Shown here piece by piece: positions 5,167-5,509 of a stretch of 5,509 nt of DNA. Source of the stretch: Candidatus Caldarchaeum sp. (lineage in GTDB: Archaea; Thermoproteota; Nitrososphaeria_A; Caldarchaeales; Caldarchaeaceae). Below the pieces are notes generated by a model, which worked only from the letters and a program-made list of their open reading frames with translations, did not search any database and had not been told where the DNA came from. The position numbers were made by a program, and so were the translations under genes. The stretch is from assembly GCA_025054515.1 (NCBI GenBank), contig JANWZT010000085.1, positions 1 through 5,509 of the forward strand, written 5' to 3'. Positions within the stretch are counted from its first letter, which is position 1. Each line of letters opens with the position of its first letter.

Positions 5167-5509
5167 ATGAAAAAGATAGTTGTGGCAACCGTGTTGCTGG
5201 CTGCGGTGGCAACCCTAGTGGCTGGTGTTTCGGCTATAAACGCCCTCAACGCCTACCCGCTGCACCATCCGGGACGTGGTGGAAGAGGAGGACCTTGGCA
5301 GTTCAACGCTACGACGACAGAGTCTGTTGTTGAGGGGGTTGTCGTCGACGCAGACATGGGGTACTTGGTTGTGAGAACAAGCAGCGGGGACATACGTCTT
5401 ACGGCGCCGAAACTCTGGTCCACAGATGGGCAGAACAAGACTTGGTTCAGGATTTTCGCCGACGACAACGTAAACATAGGGGACAGCGTTAGGCTAGTCG
5501 TGCTGACAA
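5167..5509 (+). CDS. Secreted or membrane-anchored protein of unknown function, N-terminal part
   Basis: An open frame from ATG 5167 to the right edge gives 114 residues with no stop. The start has a typical export signal: Lys2-Lys3, a hydrophobic core (4-20) and a small-residue site VSA (21-23) where a signal peptidase could cut. Without cleavage the segment would be a membrane anchor. Next is a flexible His/Gly/Arg stretch (LHHPGRGGRGGPW, 32-44), then a Thr-rich linker and a beta-rich region from about 53 (VVEGVVVDADMGYLVVRTSSGDIRL at 54-78, in two blocks, then IGDSVRLVVLT at 104-114). The EG-V-V-D...G-Y-L-V-V...G-D-I-R pattern ending in GDSVRL resembles small extracytoplasmic OB-like or beta-barrel domains, but I cannot name the family. 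Two N-x-T sequons (N47, N90) fit archaeal surface N-glycosylation. It has its own promoter and is not clearly tied to the oxidoreductase operon. Confidence 0.75.
   Translation, partial: MKKIVVATVLLAAVATLVAGVSAINALNAYPLHHPGRGGRGGPWQFNATTTESVVEGVVVDADMGYLVVRTSSGDIRLTAPKLWSTDGQNKTWFRIFADDNVNIGDSVRLVVLT

Noticed and set aside
1..5509. Mobile element, CRISPR array, tRNA/rRNA or defence island
   Set aside because: I found no transposase, terminal repeats, spaced direct repeats or cloverleaf-like sequence. The methyltransferase fragment alone does not show a restriction-modification system.

Overview
The window looks like ordinary chromosomal DNA from an archaeon, probably a thermophilic or moderately thermophilic member of the TACK group. 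A Thaumarchaeota/Aigarchaeota-like lineage is my best guess, inferred from family resemblance and not proven. The grounds are a fused gamma-alpha 2-oxoacid:ferredoxin oxidoreductase subunit next to a two-[Cys-x-x-Cys] beta subunit, an archaeal-type small heat-shock protein, AT-rich TATA-like boxes about 30-40 bp before several start codons with no Shine-Dalgarno (leaderless or near-leaderless mRNAs), and a strong GGTGAGGGG Shine-Dalgarno only inside an operon.

Layout. Positions 1-344 (+) hold the C-terminal end of a SAM-dependent methyltransferase of the DNA N4/N6-methylase-like class. It converges on, and overlaps by 20 bp with, a complete family 2 glycosyltransferase on the minus strand (325-1479) that resembles the CrtQ/HpnB membrane-associated glycosyltransferases acting on polyprenoid or terpenoid lipids. 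A 51-bp divergent intergenic region (1480-1530) separates this gene from an Hsp20/alpha-crystallin chaperone (1531-2109, +) and contains a perfect 8-6-8 inverted repeat placed over the putative glycosyltransferase TATA box and the hsp20 start. After a second 51-bp promoter region comes a two-gene operon for 2-oxoacid:ferredoxin oxidoreductase, with alpha (gamma-alpha fusion) at 2161-4116 and beta at 4127-5095. A 71-bp spacer with a TATA-like box inside a 7-bp inverted repeat leads to a secreted or membrane-anchored protein that runs off the window (5167-5509).

Function. The two oxidoreductase genes together give one enzyme, which oxidatively decarboxylates a 2-oxoacid to acyl-CoA and passes electrons through TPP and one [4Fe-4S] cluster to ferredoxin. 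The substrate (pyruvate, 2-oxoglutarate or broad range) cannot be decided from sequence alone. The other genes are not obviously in the same pathway. Hsp20 and the glycosyltransferase share a promoter region and may be co-controlled, which would link protein and envelope stress responses, but this is inference. I see no mobile element, CRISPR array, tRNA, rRNA or defence system, and no clear evidence of a previously undescribed multi-gene system. The more interesting points are the small palindromes in the three promoter regions and the unrecognised secreted protein at the right edge.
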